Positions 6,092 to 15,400 of a stretch of DNA of 37,793 nt are shown piece by piece. Under the pieces are notes generated by a model that saw nothing but the letters and a program-made list of their open reading frames with translations, was not told the DNA's origin and searched no databases. This stretch comes from Gammaproteobacteria bacterium (GTDB taxonomy: Bacteria > Pseudomonadota > Gammaproteobacteria > Pseudomonadales > Litorivicinaceae), in NCBI GenBank assembly GCA_002730235.1, contig PBZS01000084.1:1-37793 (forward strand). Direction: 5' to 3'. Every line of letters begins with the position of its first letter. Positions within the stretch are counted from its first letter, which is position 1. Position numbers and translations under genes: made by a program.

Positions 6092-7873
6092 ATGCCAAAA
6101 GTAAATAGAAAACTAGCCACCATTTTAGCTACTGACTGCGTGGGCTTCAGCAAGTTTATGGAAACCCAGGAGGTGCTTACACTAGCCAATTTAACTGCTT
6201 GTCGTGAAATTATTGATCCAATAATTGAAGAGCATGGTGGAAGAATTTTTCATACGGCGGGGGACTCTGTGATTGCTGACTTTGGGAGCCCTGTTGAGTG
6301 TGTTCATGCTGCTATGAAATTTCAGGAAGCGCTCGCTAGCCGAAATGAGACTGTTGAGGAAGGCCCAAAACTAGAATGGCGAGTTGGCATTCATGTAGAT
6401 GACGTGATCACAGAGGGTGAAAATATATATGGAAGTGGGGTGAATATTGCTGCACGTTTAGAAGCGCAATGTGAGCCTGGCAAGATTCTTTTATCTCGAA
6501 TAGTTCAGGAACAAGTTCAAAAACGGGTGGATTTTACCGTTAGCCCAGCCGGTACTCGTGCCTTGAAAAATATTTCCGATGAATTTGAGGTTTTTTATAT
6601 TGCCAAGGGTACGGAGAAGAGTGGTGGAGATTGGAAAGCCCCGTCTGCCATGGTGAGAGAAACTCCTGAGTCCAATTCAGGGGGCGTTAGTAAAAAACCT
6701 AGGTTGGCAATTCTTCCTTTCACAAAAGACGGAAGAGATGAAGATAGCGGTTATCTCGCGGACGGAATTGTCGAGGACCTAATCACCGAATTTTCGATGA
6801 TACGTGAATTTGAAATTGTATCGAGTAAAACCAGTTTTGATTTCAGAGACAAAGAGGAGAACACCTCAGAATTTGCAGCTGCTCACGATTTGGACTTCAT
6901 CATTTCTGGAGGGATCAGATCCTCCGGTAAGCGTGTTAGGATTTCTTTGGAATTGAGTGAAGTCGAGAGTGGCAAGGCCGTTTGGAGAGGTAGGTATGAC
7001 CGCGTAATAGAAGACATTTTCGATTTACAAGACGAAATAGTCCGTACCATTACGATATCCTTACTAGGAGAAATCGAGATATCAAGCCTACAGCGATCTA
7101 AGCGTAAGGCCACAGAAAATATATCATCTTATGAGTATTTATTACGCGGCAAGGAAATGCATCACAGGTTCGAGAAAGAAGCGAACAAACAAGCTCTAAA
7201 ATTTTTCGATAAAGCTGTCGAGGCTGACCCGTTGAACGCACAAGCCCATGCGTGGAAGGCGTGTACGATTGGGCAGGGAGTTGTTCGTGGTTTCCTTGAG
7301 GGAGATCCCGACAAAATTGTAGGCCAGGCTATGGAGAGTATTTCTCGAGCGCTGGACTTGAACGAGAATGACTTTGAATGTCACAGAATGCTGTCGGCTG
7401 TCTATTTGAGTCAGCACGAGTATCAATTCGCCGAAGAGCATGGGCGAAGAGCCTACGACATGAACCCTAATGATCCAAGAGTTCTTGCCGGCTATGGTGA
7501 GGTATTGGCTAGGGTAGGAAAATCAGAAAAGGGTATTGAGCTGCTAGAGAAAGCCCTTTCCCTCGATCCTATCCCGCAAGGTCAAATAAATTCAGATAAC
7601 AGATACACAGATCTTCTACTTGCACATTTTTACGCGAGTGATTTTCAAAAATGTATAGAAATTGAAAAAAAAGTTGAACATATCAATTTTAAATCTTGGT
7701 TATTCGTAAATTATTCAAAGTCTAAGCTTGGCAGGTTTGATCAAAAAGATGTGCACTTTAAGCAGGGGCTGAAGGAATTTAAGGACGGTAACTGGGATCT
7801 GAAAGTCGACCGACTTCATCTGCCAAATGAAGAGACCCGATTAGATTTGTTAGATTTTCTAAATAATCTGTGA
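6092..7873 (+). CDS. Class III adenylate/guanylate cyclase with TolB-like region and TPR repeats
   Basis: This 593-residue protein has three parts. Residues 1-165 are a class III nucleotidyl cyclase domain: Asp15 (ATDCVGFS) and Asp58 (TAGDSV) are the expected metal ligands, and NIAARLE holds the transition-state Asn118 and Arg122. Residues about 203-325 (RLAILPF, GYLADGIVEDLITEFS) match the TolB N-terminal-like region found in COG5616-type proteins. Residues about 340-590 are helical with TPR periodicity (for example AVEADPLNAQAHAWKA and AYDMNPNDPRVLAGYGEV). No transmembrane segment is seen, so it is probably a cytoplasmic cyclase regulated through protein contacts. The product (cAMP or cGMP) cannot be settled by eye. 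It stands alone, 71 nt before the GST gene. Confidence 0.88.
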   Translation: MPKVNRKLATILATDCVGFSKFMETQEVLTLANLTACREIIDPIIEEHGGRIFHTAGDSVIADFGSPVECVHAAMKFQEALASRNETVEEGPKLEWRVGIHVDDVITEGENIYGSGVNIAARLEAQCEPGKILLSRIVQEQVQKRVDFTVSPAGTRALKNISDEFEVFYIAKGTEKSGGDWKAPSAMVRETPESNSGGVSKKPRLAILPFTKDGRDEDSGYLADGIVEDLITEFSMIREFEIVSSKTSFDFRDKEENTSEFAAAHDLDFIISGGIRSSGKRVRISLELSEVESGKAVWRGRYDRVIEDIFDLQDEIVRTITISLLGEIEISSLQRSKRKATENISSYEYLLRGKEMHHRFEKEANKQALKFFDKAVEADPLNAQAHAWKACTIGQGVVRGFLEGDPDKIVGQAMESISRALDLNENDFECHRMLSAVYLSQHEYQFAEEHGRRAYDMNPNDPRVLAGYGEVLARVGKSEKGIELLEKALSLDPIPQGQINSDNRYTDLLLAHFYASDFQKCIEIEKKVEHINFKSWLFVNYSKSKLGRFDQKDVHFKQGLKEFKDGNWDLKVDRLHLPNEETRLDLLDFLNNL

Positions 7874-7944
7874 GACGTTTTCTTACGGTATGAGTTTGTC
7901 GAATGGATTATCACTTTTTCCAATTCTCCCAATGGTAAATCAGC

Positions 7945-8871
7945 ATGTCAGAACTTATTCTTCATCATTATTGGCAGTCACCATTTGCTCATAAAATTCG
8001 CCTTGTGCTTGGTTTGATAGATATCTCATGGCGGTCGGTTGAGATTCCTAGGATCCCACCTAAACCGCTGTTGATTCCGTTAACCGCGGGATATCGTAGG
8101 ACTCCTGTCTTACAGTGTGGTGCAGACGTGTTTTGCGATACCCAAAATATTGTGAGGGCTATAGCTGACCTGACTGATGATCATCAACTGATTCCAGCAT
8201 CTAAGCGTGCGAAAATTCTGATGTTTACTGACTGGATTGATGGCACTGTTTTTAACCTGGCGGTGCGAGTTATATTGACGTCGGCAATGGAGACGGCGCC
8301 CCCAGAGTTTATTCAAGATCGTGCTGGGTTGTACTTCGGATCAAATTGGACACCAGATGGACTCAAAGCACAGCTTCCTGGGGTTATTTTGCAGCTGGGC
8401 GCCCATTTGAAATTGATTGATCAAGGCTTGGCTGGATCTGGTGGTTTTGTGAGTAGAGCACCGTCATACGCAGATATTTCGATTGCCAATATCGCTTGGT
8501 TTATTCGCGGTCGTTGGGAGAATGGCCCTAATTTTTTAAAGCAATTTCCAAATATTGAGCGTGTTGAAAGAGAGATCCATGTGCAGACTAGTGAGCGCTG
8601 TGAGGATCTTACAGGCGATGCTGCGTTGGCGATCGCTCATGATTCGCTCTCCTCTGCACCCGAGGGTGTTCAAAGACAGGCCGAATGTTCTATGCAACAA
8701 GGCATGCGAGTTTCGATCACGCCACAGGCTGATACCTCAGACCCTCCCATAATTGGCCAACTCCGTTCTTTGGATGATATTCGTGTGTCGATTGATCACA
8801 ATGCGCCAGAGGTTGGTGATGTAGTAGTTCACCTACCAATCGCTGGGTATCAGATTCAATCTTGTGAGTAA
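7945..8871 (+). CDS. Glutathione S-transferase family protein
   Basis: A 308-residue protein. Residues 1-80 form a thioredoxin-like GST N-terminal domain (LHHYWQSPFAHKIRLVLG, then YRRTPVLQ and the DTQNIVRAIADL helix). An all-helical C-terminal domain follows. The last 60 or so residues (SITPQADTSDPP, VVVHLPIAGYQI) form a beta-rich extension seen in a subfamily of about 310-aa proteobacterial GST-like proteins. Members of the superfamily conjugate or reduce electrophiles with glutathione; the substrate here is unknown. Its TAA lies inside the start of the following transporter gene (8-nt overlap), so the two form an operon. Confidence 0.85.
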   Translation: MSELILHHYWQSPFAHKIRLVLGLIDISWRSVEIPRIPPKPLLIPLTAGYRRTPVLQCGADVFCDTQNIVRAIADLTDDHQLIPASKRAKILMFTDWIDGTVFNLAVRVILTSAMETAPPEFIQDRAGLYFGSNWTPDGLKAQLPGVILQLGAHLKLIDQGLAGSGGFVSRAPSYADISIANIAWFIRGRWENGPNFLKQFPNIERVEREIHVQTSERCEDLTGDAALAIAHDSLSSAPEGVQRQAECSMQQGMRVSITPQADTSDPPIIGQLRSLDDIRVSIDHNAPEVGDVVVHLPIAGYQIQSCE

Positions 8872-9745
8872 GCAGACGCCCCAAGAAGAAAATATTCGTT
8901 GCATTGTGTTCATGGTTGTCGCAATGGCTGGCTTTGCCATCGAAGACGCAGTCATTAAACAGCTCTCATATACAATGCCGATTCCCCAAGTCCTTATGTT
9001 GATAGGAATCGGTGGATTATTGATCTTTGGAATAACAGCAGTAGTGACCGGTGTACACCTGGTGACGGATGACATGGTGAGGCCCTGGTTTATCATCAGA
9101 ACGACGTCTGAACTGGCTTCAGCGATATGTTTTGTGACCGCCATTGTGTACGCATCACTCTCAATTTCCTCAGCGATCCTTCAGGCGACACCCTTAGCTG
9201 TCTCTTTCGCAGCGGCTGTGTTTCTTAAACAGCAGGTCAGTAGGAGGCAATGGTCGCTAATCGCTATTGGATTTGTTGGGGTTATTTGTGTTGTCCAACC
9301 AGGCCTCGATGGTTTTAGGCCGGCGGCGTTAGCCGCGGTATTGGGCGTAGTGTTTCTCGCGTTAAGAGATGCAATCACACGTTCGATTTCTGTATCGATT
9401 CCTGCAGTCTCTGTATCTTTTTGGGCATTTTTTGCTCTTTTCATTGCGGGTATTGTCACCATACCTTTCTTCGGAAAATTTGGCGTAATTACTTTTGTCG
9501 ATGTTGGCCTTCTGGCAGTTTCTGCCCTGGCCGGTAGTGGGGCATATTTCTGTATTGTTATGGCTACTCGTAGCGGTGATGTAGCCGTCGTAGCTCCCTT
9601 TCGTTATACGCGACTGCTGTTTGCCCTCGGGCTTGCAGTAGCCGTCTTCGATGAGCAGATCAACGCGTTGATGATTTTAGGTAGTAGCCTGATCGTAGGA
9701 TCTGGTATGGCTATGTTTGTCTCAGGCGTCCCGTCCCGGCAATAA
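8864..9745 (+). CDS. EamA/DMT-family membrane transporter
   Basis: This 293-residue, very hydrophobic protein has the pattern of ten transmembrane helices and two EamA halves (for example AIEDAVIKQL in the first and YFCIVMATRSGDVAVVAPFRYTRLLFALGLA in the last). DMT transporters of this type usually export small metabolites or amino acids across the inner membrane. The start is a GTG inside the end of the GST gene, so translation is probably coupled. Its 3' end overlaps the converging BKACE gene by 24 nt. The substrate is unknown. Confidence 0.88.
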   Translation: MSKQTPQEENIRCIVFMVVAMAGFAIEDAVIKQLSYTMPIPQVLMLIGIGGLLIFGITAVVTGVHLVTDDMVRPWFIIRTTSELASAICFVTAIVYASLSISSAILQATPLAVSFAAAVFLKQQVSRRQWSLIAIGFVGVICVVQPGLDGFRPAALAAVLGVVFLALRDAITRSISVSIPAVSVSFWAFFALFIAGIVTIPFFGKFGVITFVDVGLLAVSALAGSGAYFCIVMATRSGDVAVVAPFRYTRLLFALGLAVAVFDEQINALMILGSSLIVGSGMAMFVSGVPSRQ

Positions 9746-10495
9746 CTCCACCAAAGCGCTAACGAGAGCAGCATTACTGTCGGCAGTTGTTCCATCGGGT
9801 AACCATATCCCATTTTCGAAACCGATACGGAGATCAATACCTTCTGAAGCGGCTCGGAGTAAGCATGGGATCTGGCCTTTCCCAAATGCGCAGATCATTT
9901 CTTGAGTTGGGTTACAGGTCTTTTTGAACCGATCTCTGATATCTAAAAATGGATCAAGTTGGTCAGGGGTGCTCTCTTGATTGTCCGAGTACCGCCCGAG
10001 GACGTAAAGCACTTCAAGTACCTTGGTTTGAATGATTGACTTATGAATGAGAGCCGTGAGCGTTTTAAAATCATCTGTATTATACAAGATAAATTGCACA
10101 CGACTTTTGTTGAGTAATCGATAAAAAAATGGCTGCAATCTTGCTGGATCTTGAGAGCGTAAGATCTCTTGTATCGCGACTGAAACCCATGGAACTCTGA
10201 TTCGAGATAATAGATCGATCTGAGCATCTGACTCGTAGATGCCCGCCGCCTCTGAGGTTACTTGAACTTCGAGGTTTGGTAATCGTTCGTTCAGTTTCGT
10301 GACCAGTGACTCGTACCGTTCAACATCCAGAAGGTGTGTTTGTTTTTTAGTGCGGATGTGTGCATGGAGGCCACGGGCCCCCGCCTCATAACAGGATATT
10401 GCGGTTTCAATCAGATTCTCGTCAGTTACTGGAGTGGCTGGATGATCATGTGTGGTCCTGCGAGCACCGTTCGGTGCGACCATTATAAATGTCAC
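9722..10495 (-). CDS. BKACE family (3-keto-5-aminohexanoate cleavage enzyme-like, DUF849)
   Basis: This 257-residue protein is on the minus strand. BKACE hallmarks are visible: GLHAHIRT with the two zinc-binding histidines (44 and 46), VTSEAAGIYE in the middle, and RIGFENGIWLPDG near the C-terminus with a glutamate (about 227) at the expected third metal-ligand position. The family condenses a beta-keto acid with acetyl-CoA to give acetoacetate and a new CoA thioester. At 257 residues it is shorter than most members (about 270-310). The GTG start gives MTFIMVAPNGARR; an ATG at 10483 is an alternative. The following minus-strand aminotransferase gene is about 100 nt away. The true substrate cannot be read from sequence. 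Confidence 0.85.
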   Translation of the reverse strand: MTFIMVAPNGARRTTHDHPATPVTDENLIETAISCYEAGARGLHAHIRTKKQTHLLDVERYESLVTKLNERLPNLEVQVTSEAAGIYESDAQIDLLSRIRVPWVSVAIQEILRSQDPARLQPFFYRLLNKSRVQFILYNTDDFKTLTALIHKSIIQTKVLEVLYVLGRYSDNQESTPDQLDPFLDIRDRFKKTCNPTQEMICAFGKGQIPCLLRAASEGIDLRIGFENGIWLPDGTTADSNAALVSALVELLPGRDA

Positions 10496-10597
10496 GATGT
10501 GCTCACTGCGTGGCTGCTTAAAAGGTAAGACATGACTGGCGGTCTTTGGGTGGCACGAAGATATTCGAGGTAATTCTCATAATTCACTATAGCCGCG

Positions 10598-11749
10598 TTA
10601 TTTATTAGAGGGTTGACTGAGTTTTTTGAGGGCGTCGTTTAGATACGAGACAGTACGATCAACGTTTAACAGTTTGTCTAGTCCGAATAAGCCAATACGG
10701 AAGGTTTGAAAATTAGCCGATTCGCCACACTCGAGAGGAACGCCGGCGGCGATCTGTATACCGACATCTGCAAATGCACTACCGTTTTTGAAGTCAGCTC
10801 GATCGGTGTGTAAAACCACCACGGTTGGAGACTTGAATCCTTCGGCGGCTAGACTCTTGAACCCATAATCGTCCATCAAGGATCGAGTTTTATTCCCCAA
10901 ATCAATTTGTCGTGCTTTGAGGACGTCAAACCCAGTGGTCGTCATTTCCTGGTACGTTGCATGGAATGTTGCGAGCCCGTCGGTCGGCATTGTCGCATGG
11001 TAGGCATGGCTCCCATTAAGGTAGGCCGCCATGATGTTGTGCCATTTTTTTAGATCGAGAGTGAAGCTGTCTGACTCAGTAACCGCCATCCGCTCCAACG
11101 CACGATCAGAGAGCATTACCACTCCCGCGCATGGGGTCGATGTCCACCCTTTTTGCGGAGCGGTGATCAAAACGTCAATCGCAAGCGCCTGCATATCCAC
11201 CCAGAGCGCGCCAGCTGCAACACAGTCCAGAATGAAAATAGCGCCAACTTCGTGCGCCGTGTCGGTCAGTTGTTTAATATAACTATCCGGAAGCAGCATA
11301 CCAGCCGATGTCTCCACGTGAGGCGCAACCACAACGTCCGGCTTTAAGGAACGGATTCGGTCACAGATTTCGTCTACAGGCACTGGTGCAAACTGTTGAT
11401 CTGACCGATTACTGTCCGCGCGCGCTTTTGCTACCTCGACATGTGCTGGAGTTACGCCCTGTTCAAAAATCTGGGTCCAGCGAAAACTGAACCAGCCATT
11501 ACGCAATACGACTACTTTTTGATCTTTAGCGAATTGCCTAGCGACGGCTTCCATGCCAAAGGTTCCACCGCCGGGGATCAATACGCAAGATGACGCTTGA
11601 TAAAGAGATGTAAGCCCTTCATGCAGTCCGCACATGATGTTTCGAAAGGCTAGAGACATTTGATTTATTGAACGATCACTAAATACAACCGAATATTCAA
11701 GTAATCCGTCCGGATCAATTTTTGGATATAGTGTCGACAACGTTGCCAT
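10598..11749 (-). CDS. Class V PLP-dependent aminotransferase (alanine/serine-glyoxylate aminotransferase-like)
   Basis: This 383-residue protein has the fold-type I class V pattern: PGGGTFGMEAVA near residue 60, a PHVETSAG loop near 143-150, Asp175 (FILDCVA) to bind the pyridine nitrogen, and the Schiff-base lysine at about 200 in APQKGWTSTP. This resembles alanine-glyoxylate and serine-glyoxylate aminotransferases and phosphonate aminotransferases, so the amino donor and acceptor are open. It is cytosolic, with no signal peptide. It lies upstream of the BKACE gene on the same strand; an aminotransferase could make or consume a keto acid used by BKACE, but this link is inference. Its start faces tadA across about 50-85 nt. 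Confidence 0.86.
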   Translation of the reverse strand: MATLSTLYPKIDPDGLLEYSVVFSDRSINQMSLAFRNIMCGLHEGLTSLYQASSCVLIPGGGTFGMEAVARQFAKDQKVVVLRNGWFSFRWTQIFEQGVTPAHVEVAKARADSNRSDQQFAPVPVDEICDRIRSLKPDVVVAPHVETSAGMLLPDSYIKQLTDTAHEVGAIFILDCVAAGALWVDMQALAIDVLITAPQKGWTSTPCAGVVMLSDRALERMAVTESDSFTLDLKKWHNIMAAYLNGSHAYHATMPTDGLATFHATYQEMTTTGFDVLKARQIDLGNKTRSLMDDYGFKSLAAEGFKSPTVVVLHTDRADFKNGSAFADVGIQIAAGVPLECGESANFQTFRIGLFGLDKLLNVDRTVSYLNDALKKLSQPSNK

Positions 11750-11833
11750 CCTTTGTTCTGCACGAATTACCAGACTGTGTAGGAAAACCTATTCGGAATG
11801 GCTCGTCAACCAACACGAGCGCGCGGGGATTCT

Positions 11834-12307
11834 ATGACAGCTGTTGAATTTACAGACGATGATGTGCGTTGGATGAGGCGAGCACTCGCGTTGGCAAATC
11901 ATGCCGCGGCCCTTGAGGAAGTTCCGGTCGGCGCTGTTTTAGTTCGGGATGGAATTTTGCTCGGTGAGGGTTGGAATGCGCCGATTTCTAGCTGCGATGC
12001 GAGTCATCATGCTGAAATTGCGGCAATTCGGGAGGCCAACCGTTCCGTGAACAATTATCGGCTGCCGGGCTCTACGCTTTATGTCACTCTTGAACCCTGC
12101 ACCATGTGTTTTGGTGCGCTTATCCATGCGCGCGTTAAACGACTTTTTTATGCTACGGAGCAAAGGGCGGGTGTTTTGGTCTCTCAGCTGCAACTTGCAG
12201 ATTCTGGCTTCTACAATCATGAGATTCACGTTAAGGGTGGTCTTTTGGCGGATGAATCGGCTGCTCTTCTGAGACAATTTTTTCGATCGCGGAGGGTCTC
12301 AAATTGA
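11834..12307 (+). CDS. tadA: tRNA-specific adenosine deaminase
   Basis: The protein carries the cytidine/deoxycytidylate deaminase zinc motif: HAEIAAI, with the zinc histidine and proton-shuttling glutamate, and EPCTMC with two zinc cysteines, followed by HARVKRLFYATE. TadA converts A34 to inosine in the anticodon of tRNA-Arg(ACG), an essential step in decoding. The ORF track starts at 11798, but the ATG at 11834 has GGGGA at good spacing and gives 157 residues (MTAVEFTDDDVRWMRRAL), close to family size. TadA lies between guaA and purL in pseudomonads, and here it marks the end of the accessory block. Confidence 0.92.
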   Translation: MTAVEFTDDDVRWMRRALALANHAAALEEVPVGAVLVRDGILLGEGWNAPISSCDASHHAEIAAIREANRSVNNYRLPGSTLYVTLEPCTMCFGALIHARVKRLFYATEQRAGVLVSQLQLADSGFYNHEIHVKGGLLADESAALLRQFFRSRRVSN

Positions 12308-12406
12308 ATGGCTTTGGGGAAAAAAATCCATAGGAAACTCCGGCTTAAGTGCTAGCTCTGCTAAACTATGACTCTTAATTTTCAATCGTATCAAGGACCG
12401 ATTGAC

Positions 12407-15400
12407 ATGCTCATTCTGCAGGGAGGTCGTGCTCTCTCCTCTTTTCGTATTCAGTCACTTATCGCGAGCGCTCAATCTGCTGGAATCCAGATTAAGGATT
12501 TGACTTGTACCTACCTATTCTTCGTTATGGGTGAGATCTGTGATCCCGCAAAACTAAAGCAACTTTTGGATGCAGATTCTTGTGATGTTGGTTCGGGTCG
12601 CGTGGTGGTCCCACGCTCGGGGACGACCTCACCTTGGAGTTCTAAAGCCACCGAAATAGCAAAAAATTGCGGGTTTAGGAGCGTTTCCCGGATTGAACGC
12701 GGCATGCATGTGGTGATTAAAGGGAATTATGCAGAAGCTGATCAGACCTTCATAAATCGACTTATTTCTGATCCGATGATGGAAGACGTCCTTGACACCC
12801 TGCCTTTTGATGGCTTCTTTACTCCGAACTCTCCTGAGTCCCTGGGTGTTGTTAGACTTGGGACTGAACCGACGAAAGCACTCAAAGCAGCTGGTCAAGA
12901 ATATGGGCTAGCACTGTCTCAGGATGAGATTGAATATCTTGCCAGTGCATATGAGATACTTAACCGCGATCCAACCGATGTCGAGTTAATGATGTTTGCA
13001 CAAGCAAACTCTGAGCACTGCCGTCACAAAATTTTCAATGCATCCTGGACGCTTGATGGCGAGGATCAATCAAAGAGTCTGTTTCAGTGGATAAGAAATA
13101 CTTATAAAATCTCTCCCGGTGGTGTTTTGTCTGCCTACACCGATAATGCTGCCGTTGTAGAAGGAAACTTGGCCGAAATATTCCATGTCAATCCCCTGAC
13201 AAATAGTTATCAATCAGTCCTCGAGCCGGTCCATTTGGTGATGAAAGTGGAAACGCACAACCATCCGACAGCGGTGTCTCCGAATCCGGGTGCAGCAACG
13301 GGTGCTGGTGGGGAGATCCGGGATGAGGGCGCGACCGGTCGTGGCGCCAAACCTAAGGCGGGCCTTACTGGATTTAGTGTGAATTATCTCAGGATCCCAG
13401 AACTTGAAATGCCGTGGGAGCATGATCTTCCAATGCCTAGTCGTTTGGCCTCTTCCCTGCAGATCATGCTGGAGGCACCAATCGGTGGTGCCGCTTTCAA
13501 TAATGAATTTGGTCGACCAAACCTAACTGGCTATTTCAGAGCTTACGAGGCCTCTGAAATTACGCCATTAGGAGCTCGGCGCCGTGGTTATGTGAAACCA
13601 ATTATGATTGCAGGCGGTATCGGGTCTATTATGGACGGCCAAGTTGAAAAAAAAGCATTTGCTTCCGGCACACCCTTGATTGTCCTGGGCGGACCAGCGA
13701 TGCTAATTGGATTGGGTGGGGGAGCAGCTAGTTCCGTTAGTGAAGGCACCTCCGGAAGTGATTTGGACTACGCCTCTGTTCAGCGGGCGAATCCCGAGAT
13801 GGAACGGCGTTGCCAGGAGGTGATAGATCGCTGCTGGTTGCGTGGACGGGACAATCCGATTGTCTTTATTCACGATGTTGGTGCGGGTGGCCTTTCGAAT
13901 GCTTTACCCGAGCTAGTCAAAGATGGAGGCGTGGGAGCTACTTTCTCGATGGACTGCATTCCGTCGGCCGATCCATCATTATCCCCACGGGCGTTGTGGT
14001 GTAACGAATCGCAAGAGCGCTATGTTCTTGCCATTGACTTGGACGAGTTGGAAGCATTTGAGTCTATTTGTGTGCGTGAACGATGTCCTTACGCTGTTGT
14101 CGGTTATGCAAACAATAAACCGCATTTATCGGTCGAAAAAATAGGGGAAAATATCACGCCGGTTGACCTGCCAGTAGATATGCTATTTGGCAATCCACCC
14201 AAAATGCATCGTGACGCATTGTCAATCTCAGCTGAGCTCGTACCCGCTGACTTTTCTAAGATTACATTTCCTGAACTTGTCCATCGCGTTCTTAAACATC
14301 CGACGGTGGCGTCCAAAAACTTTCTTATTACCATTGGTGACCGGACAGTATCTGGCTTAGTTCATCGAGATCAGATGATTGGACCTTGGCAGGTACCAGT
14401 AGCTGACTGCGCAGTCACTCATTCCGCAATCGGTTCTTTAACCGGCGAGGCGATGGCTATGGGTGAGAGGACTCCATTGGCTCTGGTTAACGCGGCAGCA
14501 TCCGCTCGAATGGCTGTAGCAGAGACCATTTTGAATATGGCGGGTGCTGCCATTGGTGATCTGGGCCAGATTAAACTCTCTGCTAACTGGATGTGTGCAG
14601 CAGGCACGGAGGGTGAGGATGCCAGGCTTTATAATGCAGTGAAGGCGATAGGTGGTGAGTTTTGTCCTGCACTCGGCATTTGTATTCCTGTGGGCAAGGA
14701 TTCTATGTCGATGAAAACAGGTTGGAGCGATTCTGACGGTGTCCATGAGGTAGTTGGCCCGATGTCTTTGATTTGCTCTGGCTTCGCGCCGGTTTCAGAT
14801 ATCGAGAAGACAAAAACCCCGTTAATACAGGGCTATGATTCAACATTGATTGCGATTGATCTGGGATATTGCCGGTTGGCTGGGTCGATCGCATGTGAAG
14901 TAACGTCACAGATTGGCGATCTACCACCGGACGTTGCCCCCAATGAATTGAGAACATGCTTTGATTTGCTACAACAATTAAATTCTACTGGTCGTCTATT
15001 GGCCTATCACGACCGCTCAGATGGTGGCCTACTTGCGACCGTTGCAGAGATGCTATTTGCGTCTCGTATGGGCCTAAAAGCGCAAACTCCCAGAGGATTG
15101 GATCCAATAGCTTTCTGGTTTAACGAAGAAGCGGGATGTGTTTTCGAGGTGGCAAACGCAGATGTTGTGGCAGTCCTTGACCAATGTGCAGATTTAACTT
15201 TGCCTGCCTATGTGTTGGGTGAGCCCGACCGGACGCAAATCTTAACGATTATTTCTAACGGATCGGTCATTCTTGAGGAGAGCCGCATAGCGCTCGAACG
15301 GTCTTGGACTGCGGTCAGTTTCGCAATGGCAGGATTACGCGATAATCCGAGTAGCGTGAAGGAAGAGTCACTGAAGATCGAGCACGAGACAAAAGGCTTG

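Noticed and set aside
385-10590. 11-bp match ATTCACTATAG near 385-395 and near 10580-10590, a possible second att pair
   Set aside because: An 11-mer shared by chance is expected several times in 10 kb, and no longer homology surrounds it.
12368-12406. Upstream ATG of purL in the ORF track
   Set aside because: It adds 13 residues not seen in PurL; the ATG at 12407 has AAGGA at good spacing and the usual N-terminal sequence.
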